Below are positions 25,017-34,054 of a DNA stretch of 64,000 nt, one piece after another. The translations under genes and the position numbers were made by a program. The notes beneath the pieces were generated by a model. It saw only the letters and a list, made by a program, of their open reading frames with translations. It searched no databases and had not been told where the DNA came from. Each line of letters starts with the position of its first letter. Position 1 is the stretch's first letter. The DNA is from Raoultibacter massiliensis. GTDB taxonomy: Bacteria; Actinomycetota; Coriobacteriia; Coriobacteriales; Eggerthellaceae. The stretch lies in the NCBI RefSeq assembly GCF_900199545.1, contig NZ_LT962671.1, positions 1,858,964 through 1,922,963 of the forward strand. Reading direction: 5' to 3'.

Positions 25017-26243
25017 CTATGCAGCCGAAGCCGAAGCAACGACATCTTTAGCGCCGGCGTCTTCATCGGGTTGCCGAGAAGAGCCAAGTAGCTTCTTCGA
25101 AAGCAGCATGAACGCCAACGCACCCAGCGACACGACTCCGATGACCACAACGATCTCGACCCACGTGGGCGCATACGCACCTGTAAGAGCCCAGATATCG
25201 GTGCCCGCAGCATGCGCCGCGCCGCTCGACCCCGAGGGAATCCCCGGAGCACCGTACACGTTCGGGTGAATGAACGACGTGAACAAAAGCCACACGCGCT
25301 TGAAGAACACGCCGACGACGACGCAGACGGAAGATCCCAGAACAAGCCCCGTCTTCTGGCGATTCTTCGCAAACACGAGGATCGCGAACGGGATGAGCAG
25401 CCCAATGATGATCTCGCCCCAGAAGAACAGAGCCGTCGAGCCGGTGAACATTTCGCCGAGCAGAGCCATGCCACCCGCAGCCTGCGGATACGCAACCGTA
25501 AGCAGTTCGCAGCCGATGAGGAACGCATCGATCGCAATGCAGGTAGCCAGCAATCCGGCAAGGTTCGCGATGAGCTTCTTGTCTACCTCGAACACGCCCG
25601 CCTTCTTCAATCCCGCGAGTGCGAGAATGAGCAACGCAAGGCCCGAATCCAAAGCGGATGCCACGAAAATAGGCGCCATGATGGCCGAGTACCAGCCCTC
25701 CTTGGCGATCTCGAGCCCGAAGATCCAGGCCGTCACGCTGTGCACGAGGATGGCGACGGGCAGCGCGAAGCGGGAGACCACCGCCACGCGGTCCTGGGCG
25801 CCGGGCTTCCTCGAGGTCATGAACGCGAGGTACACGACGTTGATGGCGAGGTACAGCGTGATCACGCAGATGTCCCAGAACAGCGGCGAGGCCGGGTTCG
25901 GGGAGGCGACGATCCACCACACCCTCTGGATGCCGCCCAGGTCGATGAGGACGAACATGCCCGCCACGCAGATGCACACCGTGGAGAGGATGACGGCCGG
26001 AAGCGCCACCTTCTTGTACTCCTTCACATGGAACACGCTCGCGGACGAGGCCACGATGAGGCCCCCCGCCGAGAGCCCCACGAAGAACATGAAGCAGGTG
26101 ATGTAGAGGCCCCACGACGTGCCGTTGCTCATGCCCGTCACGCCGAGGCCGTTCATGAGCTGGTAGATCCAGGCGGCGACGCCCGCAATGGTAAGGGCAG
26201 CCAGCACAACGGCAGAAACCTTAAACGCGTTTGATGTTTTCAT
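25017..26243 (-). CDS. NrfD-type quinone-interacting membrane subunit, operon C
   Basis: A 408-residue polytopic protein (MKTSNAFKVSAVVLAALT) with the same NrfD motifs as the operon B subunit: SWGLYITCFMFFVGLSAGG, VLIDLGGIQRVW, HSVTAWIFGLEIAKEGW. Bases 25672-26186, encoding roughly residues 20-190, match 11031-11545 of operon B at about 98 percent by eye, while the remaining half (KKAGVFEVDKKL, GLLIPFAILVFAKNRQK, LFTSFIHPNVYG) is clearly diverged. It is the menaquinone-facing anchor of the complex. Confidence 0.93.
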   Translation of the reverse strand: MKTSNAFKVSAVVLAALTIAGVAAWIYQLMNGLGVTGMSNGTSWGLYITCFMFFVGLSAGGLIVASSASVFHVKEYKKVALPAVILSTVCICVAGMFVLIDLGGIQRVWWIVASPNPASPLFWDICVITLYLAINVVYLAFMTSRKPGAQDRVAVVSRFALPVAILVHSVTAWIFGLEIAKEGWYSAIMAPIFVASALDSGLALLILALAGLKKAGVFEVDKKLIANLAGLLATCIAIDAFLIGCELLTVAYPQAAGGMALLGEMFTGSTALFFWGEIIIGLLIPFAILVFAKNRQKTGLVLGSSVCVVVGVFFKRVWLLFTSFIHPNVYGAPGIPSGSSGAAHAAGTDIWALTGAYAPTWVEIVVVIGVVSLGALAFMLLSKKLLGSSRQPDEDAGAKDVVASASAA

Positions 26244-26256
26244 TGTTCCTCACCCC

Positions 26257-26874
26257 TTACTCGTAGTAGTAGATTTGCGGCTCGGTGCCCTTTTCTTCGA
26301 GCAAGCGCGTCGAGCGCCTCTCACGAAGAATGCGCGAGATCTCGCTGTCGGGATCATCGAGATCGCCGAACACGCGAGCTTTCGAAAGACAGCAGCGCAC
26401 GCACATGGGCTCCTCGCCGCGGTCGGTGCGCTCCTTGCACATCGTGCACTTCTCGGCCACGCCCTTAGGGCGCACCGGCACGTCTTTGTCCCCGTAGTTG
26501 AAGTCGGGGTCGCGCCTGGGCTCCCCCCAGTTGAACACGCGGGCGTTGTAGGGGCAGGCGGCCATGCACATGCGGCAGCCGATGCACTTGTCGTAGTCTA
26601 TCTCCACGCGCCCCACCTCGTCTTTGTAGGTGGCGCCCGTCGGGCACACCTTCAGGCAGGCCGGGTTCTCGCAGTGCTGGCAGGCGATGGGAATGGTCAC
26701 GCGCGTGAGGTTCGGATACGTGCCCTGAGCTCCAACTTCCGCATCGCAGCCTTCGTTGACGACGCGAACCCACATCATGCCCATAGGCACGTTGTTTTGC
26801 ATCTTGCATGCCACCGCGCAGGTATTGCACCCCGTGCAACGATCCAGATTGATGGCTATCCCATATCTCGTCAT
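26257..26874 (-). CDS. Four-cluster ferredoxin electron-transfer subunit, operon C
   Basis: A 205-residue protein (MTRYGIAINLDRC) with CTGCNTCAVAC, CQHCENPACLKVCP, CIGCRMCMAACP and CTMC plus CVRCC groups for four [4Fe-4S] clusters. It lies eight bases after the catalytic gene with AGGTAGGG before the ATG. The central part (26423-26691) is nearly identical to operon B, whereas both termini differ: the N-terminal cluster and the C-terminal ILRERRSTRLLEEKGTEP. This mosaic fits gene conversion. Confidence 0.94.
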   Translation of the reverse strand: MTRYGIAINLDRCTGCNTCAVACKMQNNVPMGMMWVRVVNEGCDAEVGAQGTYPNLTRVTIPIACQHCENPACLKVCPTGATYKDEVGRVEIDYDKCIGCRMCMAACPYNARVFNWGEPRRDPDFNYGDKDVPVRPKGVAEKCTMCKERTDRGEEPMCVRCCLSKARVFGDLDDPDSEISRILRERRSTRLLEEKGTEPQIYYYE

Positions 26875-26882
26875 AACCCTAC

Positions 26883-29303
26883 CTACGCTTTCTTCACTTC
26901 GATAAGCGTGTCATTGAACGGTATAACCCTTCCTTTGACAAGTGCTTTCCCTCGGGGGTTTACGGCATCGTTTGTAACGTTTTGAAGATTTCCGAAGTTC
27001 ATGTACTTTCCCCAAATGCCCTCTACGATAACGGCCATACCCGGACGAACCGCCTCAGTGGCAACGCATTCGCAACTAAAGGAGCCGCGATCGTTGAATG
27101 CCTCGACCATATCTCCCGAGGAGAGTCCGCGAGTAGCAAGATCGGCTGGATTCATCTCGATTGTCGGTTTGTAGTACTGGCGCATCCACGTAGCGTCCAT
27201 AAAGTTCTGGTGGATGAAGTACTTCGATCGGCGTTGCGTCATATGGAGCGGATATGTCTCGCGCAGCGGATTATCCGCATAGGCCTCGTTAGGAGCTTCG
27301 TACCGAGGCAGAGCCTGATCGTAGCTGACCAGGTTCTCGTAATACACATCGATCTTCCCCGACGTGGTTTTATACGTTTGGTTGCTGTAGCTTCGCGCAA
27401 TCTCCGGTTGATTTTTAAGCGCCACGACTCCGTTGTTCGCGATGAGTTCATCCAGAGTGATTCCGGCAAGCGCCTTGTCGGTTGACTTGTCGAGCTGATA
27501 CCGGGCAAGCTCCTCTTGGCTTTCAGGCATTACGTCTCCAAAACCTAAGCGCTTTGCCATTTCGCATTCGATCCAAAAGTCCGTTTTGCTCTCAAAGAGG
27601 GGTTCCAGAACTTTTTGCTGGAGCAGCACGTGCCCTCGCAACGCACGCACGAAACCGACCTCTTCGTCCAGCTCGAAGTGGGAACATACGGGAAGAACGA
27701 TGTCGGCCCAGTCCACCGATGGCGTGTGCCATATATCTTGGACGACGACGAAATCGAGCGTTTTGGCCCATTCATCGGTACGGTTCTGATTGCCGGCAAT
27801 CTGCTGGAAGGCGCCGTTTTGCACCCACATGAACTTGATGCCGCTTTCTTCATCGCGATAATCGACACTGTCTTTGGCCGCTTTCGCAATCGTGCATTCT
27901 TCCGGCAAAGGCCAGCTCGCAAGCTTTCCTGCTCCAAATATTTTCTGATAAGCGTTCACATAGGCGCCCGCACCCCATCCGGGGATATCGGTTCCGAACG
28001 ATCCCACCAACGTAGCGAGCAGGACAGCAGCATGACCTGCCACATCCGCATTGTAGAATTTTTCGCCGCCACCGAATCCGAACGACAGAATCGAAGGACC
28101 ATGATTCGCATACTTGTCGGTGATTTCGAAGAGCACCTCTTCGTCGATGTTCGTGGTTTCAGCAGCCCATGAAGCCGTATACTGCTTTTGGTTCTCTTTC
28201 AGCAGCTTGAAAACGGTCGCGTACGCTTCGCCATCGATGGTCGTCTCGAAGTCGAGTGCGGGAACCACGCCTTCCGCATTGTATTCTGCTACCGAATTGG
28301 TGTTCTCGTCCCATACCAAGAACGGATTCTCGCTTCCCGCCTGCTCGATGCTGGCAGCAGGATCCCTTCTCAAAAGCGATCCATCAGCACGGTTGACCAA
28401 AAACGGCATGCTCGTATTCTCCTTGAGATACGGCGCGTTATACCACTCGTTATCCAGAATGATCGATATCATCCCCAAGTAAAGCGCAGGATCGGTACCC
28501 GCAACCATGGGTATCCACCGCGAGCTTTTGGCTGCGGTAACGCAGAAATTAGGGTCGAGCGTGATTATCTCGGCACCCGCCTCTTTGGCTTCGAAGAAGT
28601 ACTTCGCCGTCACCATGCAGGTTTCCAGCATATTGCACCCGACGTTCAAAATGGTTTTGGCGTTTTTCCAATCGGTTACCTCGTTCGATGACGCTCCCTG
28701 CTGGCCAGACTCGGCCAATGCCGGCGAAAACCCGTTTCCCAAACCGATATCGATTCCGCGGCGAGGCTTTTCCTGCCCCCTCAGAAGCTTGGGAAGAGAT
28801 GTGGTCAGTGAATCGACCGCCGTCTGAAACGCGATAGCCTGGGATCCATGCGTATCCCAGGTTTCCTTAACTTTTTCGGCGATGGTATCAAGCGCTTCAT
28901 CCCAGGTGATCTCAACGAATTCGCCTGACCCCCGTTCGCCTACGCGCTTCAGCGGGACCTGAAGTCGATCGACGCTGTACGTATGCTGAATTTCAGAAAT
29001 GCCTTTAAGGCAAACGGTTTCGTTTCTCTTATCCGGCCAATCGTTGGGCTCGATAAGCGCGAGTCGCCCATCGCGTACCGTGCACTTCAAATGACAGTTG
29101 CACTGGCAGTGGCGATAATGGAAGGTGTAGCCCGTTTTTTCTTCTACTGGTTCAGCGGCGTTCGCCCTCGAAGGCGCCAACCAGCTTTCGGCAGTTGCCA
29201 TACCGGCAGCGCCCGCTAGGCCCAAAGCGCCCGTCACAACGCCCGCCGTCTTGAGGAAACCTCTTCGAGTCAGCCCGCCGCGCAGGCTTTTCTCTTCTGT
29301 CAT
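26883..29303 (-). CDS. TAT-exported molybdopterin oxidoreductase, catalytic subunit, operon C
   Basis: An 806-residue paralogue of the operon B enzyme. It has a twin-arginine signal (TRRGFLKTAGVVTGALG), a cluster motif CQCNCHLKC with a fourth Cys at TVCLKG, and the blocks EITWDEALDTIAEKV, TLDPNFCVTAAKSSRWIP, AGTDPALYLGM, WADIVLPVCSHFELDEE and EMNPADLATRGLSSGD. A Cys replaces the Tyr/Ser of B in the DPNFCV block. Membership of the Mo-bis-MGD family is clear; the substrate is not. The start has the same AGGAGG context as the A and B catalytic genes. Confidence 0.93.
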   Translation of the reverse strand: MTEEKSLRGGLTRRGFLKTAGVVTGALGLAGAAGMATAESWLAPSRANAAEPVEEKTGYTFHYRHCQCNCHLKCTVRDGRLALIEPNDWPDKRNETVCLKGISEIQHTYSVDRLQVPLKRVGERGSGEFVEITWDEALDTIAEKVKETWDTHGSQAIAFQTAVDSLTTSLPKLLRGQEKPRRGIDIGLGNGFSPALAESGQQGASSNEVTDWKNAKTILNVGCNMLETCMVTAKYFFEAKEAGAEIITLDPNFCVTAAKSSRWIPMVAGTDPALYLGMISIILDNEWYNAPYLKENTSMPFLVNRADGSLLRRDPAASIEQAGSENPFLVWDENTNSVAEYNAEGVVPALDFETTIDGEAYATVFKLLKENQKQYTASWAAETTNIDEEVLFEITDKYANHGPSILSFGFGGGEKFYNADVAGHAAVLLATLVGSFGTDIPGWGAGAYVNAYQKIFGAGKLASWPLPEECTIAKAAKDSVDYRDEESGIKFMWVQNGAFQQIAGNQNRTDEWAKTLDFVVVQDIWHTPSVDWADIVLPVCSHFELDEEVGFVRALRGHVLLQQKVLEPLFESKTDFWIECEMAKRLGFGDVMPESQEELARYQLDKSTDKALAGITLDELIANNGVVALKNQPEIARSYSNQTYKTTSGKIDVYYENLVSYDQALPRYEAPNEAYADNPLRETYPLHMTQRRSKYFIHQNFMDATWMRQYYKPTIEMNPADLATRGLSSGDMVEAFNDRGSFSCECVATEAVRPGMAVIVEGIWGKYMNFGNLQNVTNDAVNPRGKALVKGRVIPFNDTLIEVKKA

Positions 29304-29341
29304 TTCTCCTCCTAAACGCTACGTCGGAATCCGGTGCGAAG

Positions 29342-29615
29342 TGTCATATAGTAAGTAATATAATACTATTTCGCTTGGCAAAACCGCGCGCCGTATCCCA
29401 TCCACACATTCAAAGACCGGCCTAATCTTCTTTTGTCATATTATCATATTGTAATAGTTCAATATAGCAATTTAACTATTCTAATTTAAAGATAATCAAG
29501 AGCTGCCATGCAATGCCGCCTTATCAGGTTGTTTACTGGTTGCACCACAAAAAACGGTGGGAGAAATCGCTTGATTCAGCATTTCTCCCACCGTTTTGAT
29601 CTCTTGTCATATAGT
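29342..29615. promoter_or_regulatory. AT-rich control region of molybdoenzyme C with dispersed TGTCATA half-sites
   Basis: TGTCATATAGT occurs at 29342-29352 and again at 29605-29615; TGTCATA lies at 29434-29440 and a variant TATCATA at 29442-29448. The first copy is followed by a loosely symmetrical ACTATT at 29364. The half-site matches loci A and B, but here there is no perfect palindrome. The stretch 29400-29510 is strikingly AT-rich for this genome. The promoter of operon C should lie here. Confidence 0.5.
29551..29597 (-). terminator. Strong terminator after the cassette C slipin
   Basis: Perfect 17-bp arms at 29551-29567 and 29581-29597 flank a 13-base loop; on the minus strand the stem ends in a run of T. 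It should end the cassette transcript, which implies that operon C is transcribed separately from the cassette. Confidence 0.85.
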
Positions 29616-29690
29616 TCAATACGCCGCATCACGCATCCCGTGATCGCTCAACGGGCCATGCCCTCTCGCAAGCGGTTCGATGCCTAGCCG

Positions 29691-30629
29691 CTAGTCGCCG
29701 CCTAATATCTTGCTCACATCGAACCCGTCGGCAAGAGAGCTCGGCGCGAGCACCATGCCGTTTCCGTCCTTGGCGCTTTCGTACGCAAGGTTCATAGCAC
29801 GCAGTTTCATCGCTTTGGGATTCTTGTCGTATACATCTGCGGCCTCTACGAACATCTCGGAAATGTCCTTCTCGACTTCGGCGAGGATCACGCGGGCGTT
29901 GCGCTCGCGTTCGGCTTGCGCCTCTTTCGAAAGCGCATTCTGAAGCTCGAGCGGTATCACGATATCGCGGATCTCCACCGACATGACGGTGATCCCCCAC
30001 TGCTCGCACTTAGCGCCCATGACTTCTTGCAACTCGCGATCGATCTGCTTGCGGCGCATCGAAAGATCGGCAAGATTTACCTGCCCGATCGCATCGCGCA
30101 TGGCGGTCTGGGCCGACCAGAGCACGGCCTTCGGATAGTTCTCGACTTCCAAGCAGGCCTTCTCCGCATCCCATACCATCCAGAACAAGATGGCGTCGAC
30201 GTCGACGGGAACCAGATCAGCGGTAAGCGCTGCCTCCGCAGAGAACGACGAGGTCATCACGCGGTGGTCGACATGGATGGCCGCGTATTCCACGAAGGGG
30301 ATGAGGAAGAATACCCCAGGTCCCGCCACGCGGTTGAATCTGCCCAGCCGAAGCACCGTCACGCGCTCCCACTGCGGCGCAATACGAACGCACGATGCGA
30401 GAAGCAACCCAACCGCCACCGCGACAACCACCGTAACAACCGACAACCACGCGAACGTCGCAATGAACACCACGCCGAATCCGATCGCGAACATCACGAT
30501 CGCGAAAACGTACACCCCCGCACGGGTGGCCTCGTTCGGCTCGAGCTCGGTAGCCGCGACCGTCCTGCGGTTGTCGGCCTTGACGTCGGATACGTCCTTT
30601 TTCTTCCCGCTTCGAAAGTTAAATTTCAT
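29691..30629 (-). CDS. Slipin (stomatin/prohibitin, SPFH) membrane protein, cassette C
   Basis: A 312-residue paralogue of the A and B slipins. It has a basic N-terminus (MKFNFRSGKKKDVSD), hydrophobic helices at about residues 34-78 and a Band-7 domain with PQWERVTVLRLGRFNRVAGPG, EAALTADLVPVDVDAILF and SVEIRDIVIPLELQNALSKEAQAERERNARV. It follows the GntR gene by 14 bases with GGGGGTG before the ATG. The tail (SSLADGFDVSKILGGD) parallels SAFSEGF in A and SSFSEGF in B. No NfeD partner was found. Confidence 0.92.
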   Translation of the reverse strand: MKFNFRSGKKKDVSDVKADNRRTVAATELEPNEATRAGVYVFAIVMFAIGFGVVFIATFAWLSVVTVVVAVAVGLLLASCVRIAPQWERVTVLRLGRFNRVAGPGVFFLIPFVEYAAIHVDHRVMTSSFSAEAALTADLVPVDVDAILFWMVWDAEKACLEVENYPKAVLWSAQTAMRDAIGQVNLADLSMRRKQIDRELQEVMGAKCEQWGITVMSVEIRDIVIPLELQNALSKEAQAERERNARVILAEVEKDISEMFVEAADVYDKNPKAMKLRAMNLAYESAKDGNGMVLAPSSLADGFDVSKILGGD

Positions 30630-30643
30630 ACTCGCACCCCCGA

Positions 30644-31039
30644 TTACTCAGTAAGCTTAAGACGCCGTTCGACAAGAGCGGATATCTCTTGCCGAGGAAT
30701 GCCGAGCTCGCGGCATTGGCGGATAAAGTCGTCGATAAGGGAATCGGCTTCGTTTTCCGCCGAACCCTCGTTTTTGAGATACGCGTCGGATACGAACGTA
30801 CCTCGCCCGCGAAACGACGCGATGTAGCCGTCCCGCTCGATGTCCTGATACACCTTGCTGACCGTGTTGTAGTTGATTCCCAGGCTGACCGCTAGCTCCC
30901 GCACCGTCGGAAGCTTATCGCCAGGCGCGAAGCCCCCCGAACTGATGAGGTACACCAGCCTGTTGCGCAGCTGCAGCCAGATGGGAATGCCGCTGTCGGC
31001 GTCGATAGTGATCTGTATTGTCTGATTCGCCTTGTCCAA
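30644..31039 (-). CDS. Short GntR-family (YtrA-type) transcriptional regulator, cassette C
   Basis: A 131-residue regulator with IPIWLQLRNRLVYLISSGGF, PGDKLPTVRELAVSLG and INYNTVSKVYQDIERDGYI. The DNA-binding residues around NYNTVSKVY are almost the same in all three GntR paralogues, which predicts similar operators. A TTG start at 31039 is used (AGGGT upstream), since no ATG precedes the domain. An inverted TGCCATA/TATGACA pair 60-80 bases upstream suggests autoregulation. Confidence 0.92.
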   Translation of the reverse strand: MDKANQTIQITIDADSGIPIWLQLRNRLVYLISSGGFAPGDKLPTVRELAVSLGINYNTVSKVYQDIERDGYIASFRGRGTFVSDAYLKNEGSAENEADSLIDDFIRQCRELGIPRQEISALVERRLKLTE

Positions 31040-31098
31040 AATACCCTACAAACTGCCTTCGAAAATGTCTTCATCATGATACAGGAGGCCGCGGCAAT

Positions 31099-31118
31099 TG
31101 CCATATAAAAGTATGACA
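31099..31118. promoter_or_regulatory. Inverted TGCCATA/TATGACA pair upstream of GntR C
   Basis: TGCCATA (31099-31105) and TATGACA (31112-31118) are inverted with one mismatch across a 6-base spacer. It abuts the stop of the NrfD-like gene. It resembles the left arm of the locus A operator, which also holds a CCATAC variant. Confidence 0.5.
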
Positions 31119-31119
31119 A

Positions 31120-32028
31120 TCACGCAAAACCACCGAGGGTCATCGGGGTGAACAACGCAGCGTTCACAATGCAGTAGCGAACGAAAAACCCGCCCGCCAA
31201 CACGCCGGCAGACGAGACGAGGATCAAAGCCGTGCCCCGTACCTTCGTTGCCAAGATGTGGACGAGCAAGGGCCCGATCAATCCGCACGCAACGACCCCA
31301 ACCCAGAAGAACGCGGCCAGATCGCCGAACAGCAGCATTTCACACGACGCGCGCGCCGCCTCGCTGAACAGGAAGCGACCCACCAGAAACGCCGCAACTA
31401 CGATGCACTCGAAAATCCCGAGCACCGCTCCCACAGCCCAAAGCGAACGCGCCGTCTTCTGCACGTGCTTCGCCATCAGCGCATCGACGACGAGAATCGC
31501 CGCCAGCCCCGTCGCAATCGACGAAACGACGAACAGCACGGGCAGAAGCCATGTGTACCAGAAATCGATCGCCACCAAATCGGAAAGAAGCAGACCCGTG
31601 TACGTCATGACCCCGATCGCCAGAAAACCCCCGACAATCCACGACGTCCAGAGCAGCCATTGCGGGACTTCGCGCATGAACAAGCCGCACAGCGCCGCGG
31701 CGCACGAAACGATGAAAAACAACATCACGAGCCAAGCCCCGGTTGCGACGATCGACTCGAACGGAGCCAAGAGCACAAGCCAAGCCCGCTCGGGAGATCC
31801 CAGGTCGAGCACCAGAAAAAGCGCAGCGAGCGCCACCGTAACGGGAGCGATCAGAAACCCGCTCTGCGCACTGCCCGCAAGCTCTTCGCAAGATCGGGTC
31901 CGCCTTACGGCATCGACGGCGCAGCAGATCGAGGCAACGAGGAAGGCGCCGCTCGCGACACCCGCCAAAAAGAGATACCACACGATGTACGAGCTGAAAA
32001 CCAAGAAATCCCCTAGCAGCACCCGCAA
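31120..32028 (-). CDS. Solitary NrfD-like polytopic membrane protein, cassette C
   Basis: A protein of about 302 residues with nine or so helices. The opening SSYIVWYLFLAGVASGAFLV, then LDLGSPERAWLVLLAPFES, GVMTYTGLLLSDL and FVRYCIVNAALF parallel the A and B cassette proteins (C-termini FCLRYGMVEAGV and FVMRFCIVEAGM). The start is uncertain: TTG at 32028, or GTG at 32022 with AAGG at a better distance. It is the first gene of cassette C. Confidence 0.82.
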   Translation of the reverse strand: MRVLLGDFLVFSSYIVWYLFLAGVASGAFLVASICCAVDAVRRTRSCEELAGSAQSGFLIAPVTVALAALFLVLDLGSPERAWLVLLAPFESIVATGAWLVMLFFIVSCAAALCGLFMREVPQWLLWTSWIVGGFLAIGVMTYTGLLLSDLVAIDFWYTWLLPVLFVVSSIATGLAAILVVDALMAKHVQKTARSLWAVGAVLGIFECIVVAAFLVGRFLFSEAARASCEMLLFGDLAAFFWVGVVACGLIGPLLVHILATKVRGTALILVSSAGVLAGGFFVRYCIVNAALFTPMTLGGFA

Positions 32029-32054
32029 AGCCTTCCCTGTCCTGTCTCACCCAT

Positions 32055-32085
32055 TGTACCACCTTTGTCATAAAGGATTAGTACA
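32055..32085. promoter_or_regulatory. Operator-like symmetry upstream of cassette C
   Basis: TGTAC at 32055-32059 and GTACA at 32081-32085 are inverted, and CCTTT/AAAGG flank a central GTCAT (32063-32077); a TGTCATA half-site lies at 32066-32072. It is about 30-60 bases before the NrfD-like start, a typical position for a repressor site. Confidence 0.45.
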
Positions 32086-32237
32086 TTGGGGTCGGGCAGT
32101 GATTCGATAGGAACGCCGAATCTCGATAGACGCAAATGTAAAGCATAAGGCGATCGCACTGAGATCCTGCGACGATCCCGATTTCGAGCGCTCTTCAGCC
32201 AACAACGCTATAATACCCACGACAAGGGAGGATAGAC

Positions 32238-33146
32238 ATGACCGCAAAGGGGCTGTTCTGCATTTTCGCCGCTGCCGTCTGCTTCGGGATGATGCCGGTT
32301 TGGGCCAAGCTCGCCTACGAAACGGGCATGGATCCCCTAGCTCTTATCGTGCTGCGCACGGTTTTCGCCACGATCGTACTCCTCGTTTGGTTCGTTCTCA
32401 AAAGACGCCCGCCTGTCGTACCTCGCGGCAGCCGAGTGCCGACGCTTACAACATGCTGCCTGTACGCAGCGATGATGATCTCGTATTTCTACGCGTGCCA
32501 GGATCTCGACTCGGGCATCGCCAACGCCCTGTACCACCTGTACCCCGTCATCATCGCCGTCCTGTCGGTTATGCTGGGTAAAAGCAGAGCAACCCTTCGG
32601 ACCTGGCTTACGCTCGCGATAGCCCTTGTCGGGTTCACGCTATTGGCGAACATCGGCAGCGCCGCCGTCCGAGCCGAAAGCGTAGCGCTCATCCTTCTTG
32701 CCGCCGTATTGTTTGCGCTGTACTCGCTCAAACTCGACACGGACAAGATGGAATCGATCGATCCGTTCGCGCTTACGTTCTACATCTGCGTAACATCATG
32801 CGTCGTCGCGGGAGGATTATGGTTTGCCAACGGAAGCGCGCCTTTCGCGATCTCGGCTGGCGCACTGGCATATGCACTGCTCATCGCCCTGTTCTCTACC
32901 GTTTTCGGCCTTGCCGCCTATATTGAGGCAACACAGATCCTCGGCCCGGTCAAGGCAAGCATACTCAGCAACGCCGAAGTCGTCATCACGTTCGCTGCGG
33001 GAGCTTTGCTCCTCAGCGAATCGATAAGCGCCGAATCTGCGGTCGGCTGCGCGTTGATCGTTGCGGCATGCGTGCTGGCATGCGCGCGGCAAAGCAAGGA
33101 AAACAGCCTCGAATCGGCAGGGAAAGAACGAACACGGGAGGGATAG
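32238..33146 (+). CDS. EamA/DMT-superfamily transporter
   Basis: A 302-residue membrane protein with ten predicted helices and two EamA repeats, beginning MTAKGLFCIFAAAVCFGMMP after GGGAGG. The stretches LRTVFATIVLLVWF and GPVKASILSNAEVVITFAAG are typical of drug/metabolite exporters. The substrate is unknown. It is followed three bases later by a MerR gene and then by a flavoprotein reductase, so it may move the substrate or product of that enzyme. A TATAAT at 32209-32214 could be its -10 box. Confidence 0.88.
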   Translation: MTAKGLFCIFAAAVCFGMMPVWAKLAYETGMDPLALIVLRTVFATIVLLVWFVLKRRPPVVPRGSRVPTLTTCCLYAAMMISYFYACQDLDSGIANALYHLYPVIIAVLSVMLGKSRATLRTWLTLAIALVGFTLLANIGSAAVRAESVALILLAAVLFALYSLKLDTDKMESIDPFALTFYICVTSCVVAGGLWFANGSAPFAISAGALAYALLIALFSTVFGLAAYIEATQILGPVKASILSNAEVVITFAAGALLLSESISAESAVGCALIVAACVLACARQSKENSLESAGKERTREG

Positions 33147-33149
33147 GCC

Positions 33150-33968
33150 ATGCCGCTCTACGACGACGAGACGAAGTACTCGGTAAAAGAAACGTCCCGT
33201 ATCCTGGGAATCAGCGAGCAGTCCCTGCGCTACTACGACCGCATCGGGTTGCTCGCGCCGTATTACCGCGACCCCGACAACCTCTATCGGTACTACACCA
33301 TAAACCAGTTCTACCAGCTCGAAATGTTCAAATACGCCAAATGGCTCGGCCTTCCCGTTCCGGAGTACCGCTCGATCTTCATCACGAAAAGCCAAATCGA
33401 GTCGGGTGATTACAGCGAAACCGAAAACGCCCTATCGCACCTCCTCGAGCAAAACGTTCGGGAGCGCGAACGACTCGATCGATGCATAGCCGACATCGAA
33501 CGCATGCAGCTTAACATGGATGTCCTCAAGCGCAACCGCATAGACGGAGAACCGTTCGCGGAGACCCTGCCCCTGCGATGCGCCTATGCAATCGACCATA
33601 ATCCCGACCTGCCCTTCGAGCAGACGAGCATCCGCATGCGCAAAACGCGCACGAAGTACCAAGACCACCTGACCGAGCACTACGGATTCTTGCTAAATGC
33701 GGAAGCCGCACGCAAGGGGCGCATCGAAATCGTCAAGCAGTACGTGGTCCTCGATGCCTATTTCGACGAATCAGACGAGATCATCCATCTGCCCGAAGGA
33801 GCGTACGCGAATTTTCTCTACCACGGCTTTTGCCCCGAAGAGCATATGGCAAGCCTGTCTCGCTATCTTGAAAACAAGCCCCTCGATCTGGGATATCTCA
33901 TTGCAGACGAAGTGAACTTCTATGATGAGGTGAAAGAGATCATCCATGCGGTGCGGGTACCCGAATAA
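33150..33968 (+). CDS. MerR-family transcriptional regulator with unknown effector domain
   Basis: A 272-residue protein. Residues 10-80 are a MerR winged helix (YSVKETSRILGISEQSLRYYDRIGLLAP), then a helical linker (QNVRERERLDRCIADIERMQ) and a C-terminal domain of about 150 residues that I do not recognise beyond a general effector-binding role. It is co-transcribed with the EamA transporter (three-base gap). A promoter with MerR geometry lies immediately downstream, before the flavoprotein gene, its likely target. Confidence 0.9.
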   Translation: MPLYDDETKYSVKETSRILGISEQSLRYYDRIGLLAPYYRDPDNLYRYYTINQFYQLEMFKYAKWLGLPVPEYRSIFITKSQIESGDYSETENALSHLLEQNVRERERLDRCIADIERMQLNMDVLKRNRIDGEPFAETLPLRCAYAIDHNPDLPFEQTSIRMRKTRTKYQDHLTEHYGFLLNAEAARKGRIEIVKQYVVLDAYFDESDEIIHLPEGAYANFLYHGFCPEEHMASLSRYLENKPLDLGYLIADEVNFYDEVKEIIHAVRVPE

Positions 33969-33986
33969 AAAACTTCAACAAATCGC

Positions 33987-34017
33987 TTGACCTGTCACTT
34001 AGTGCAACCCTCAGAAT
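33987..34017 (+). promoter_or_regulatory. MerR-type promoter of the flavoprotein reductase
   Basis: TTGACC (33987-33992) and CAGAAT (34012-34017) are separated by 19 bases instead of the usual 17. The spacer is centred on CACTTAGTG, a dyad. Over-long spacers with a central dyad are the hallmark of promoters that MerR proteins activate by twisting the DNA. Confidence 0.7.
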
Positions 34018-34054
34018 CGGCTCGCCTTCAAATCAAGGAGAGAAAGGGACGCAC

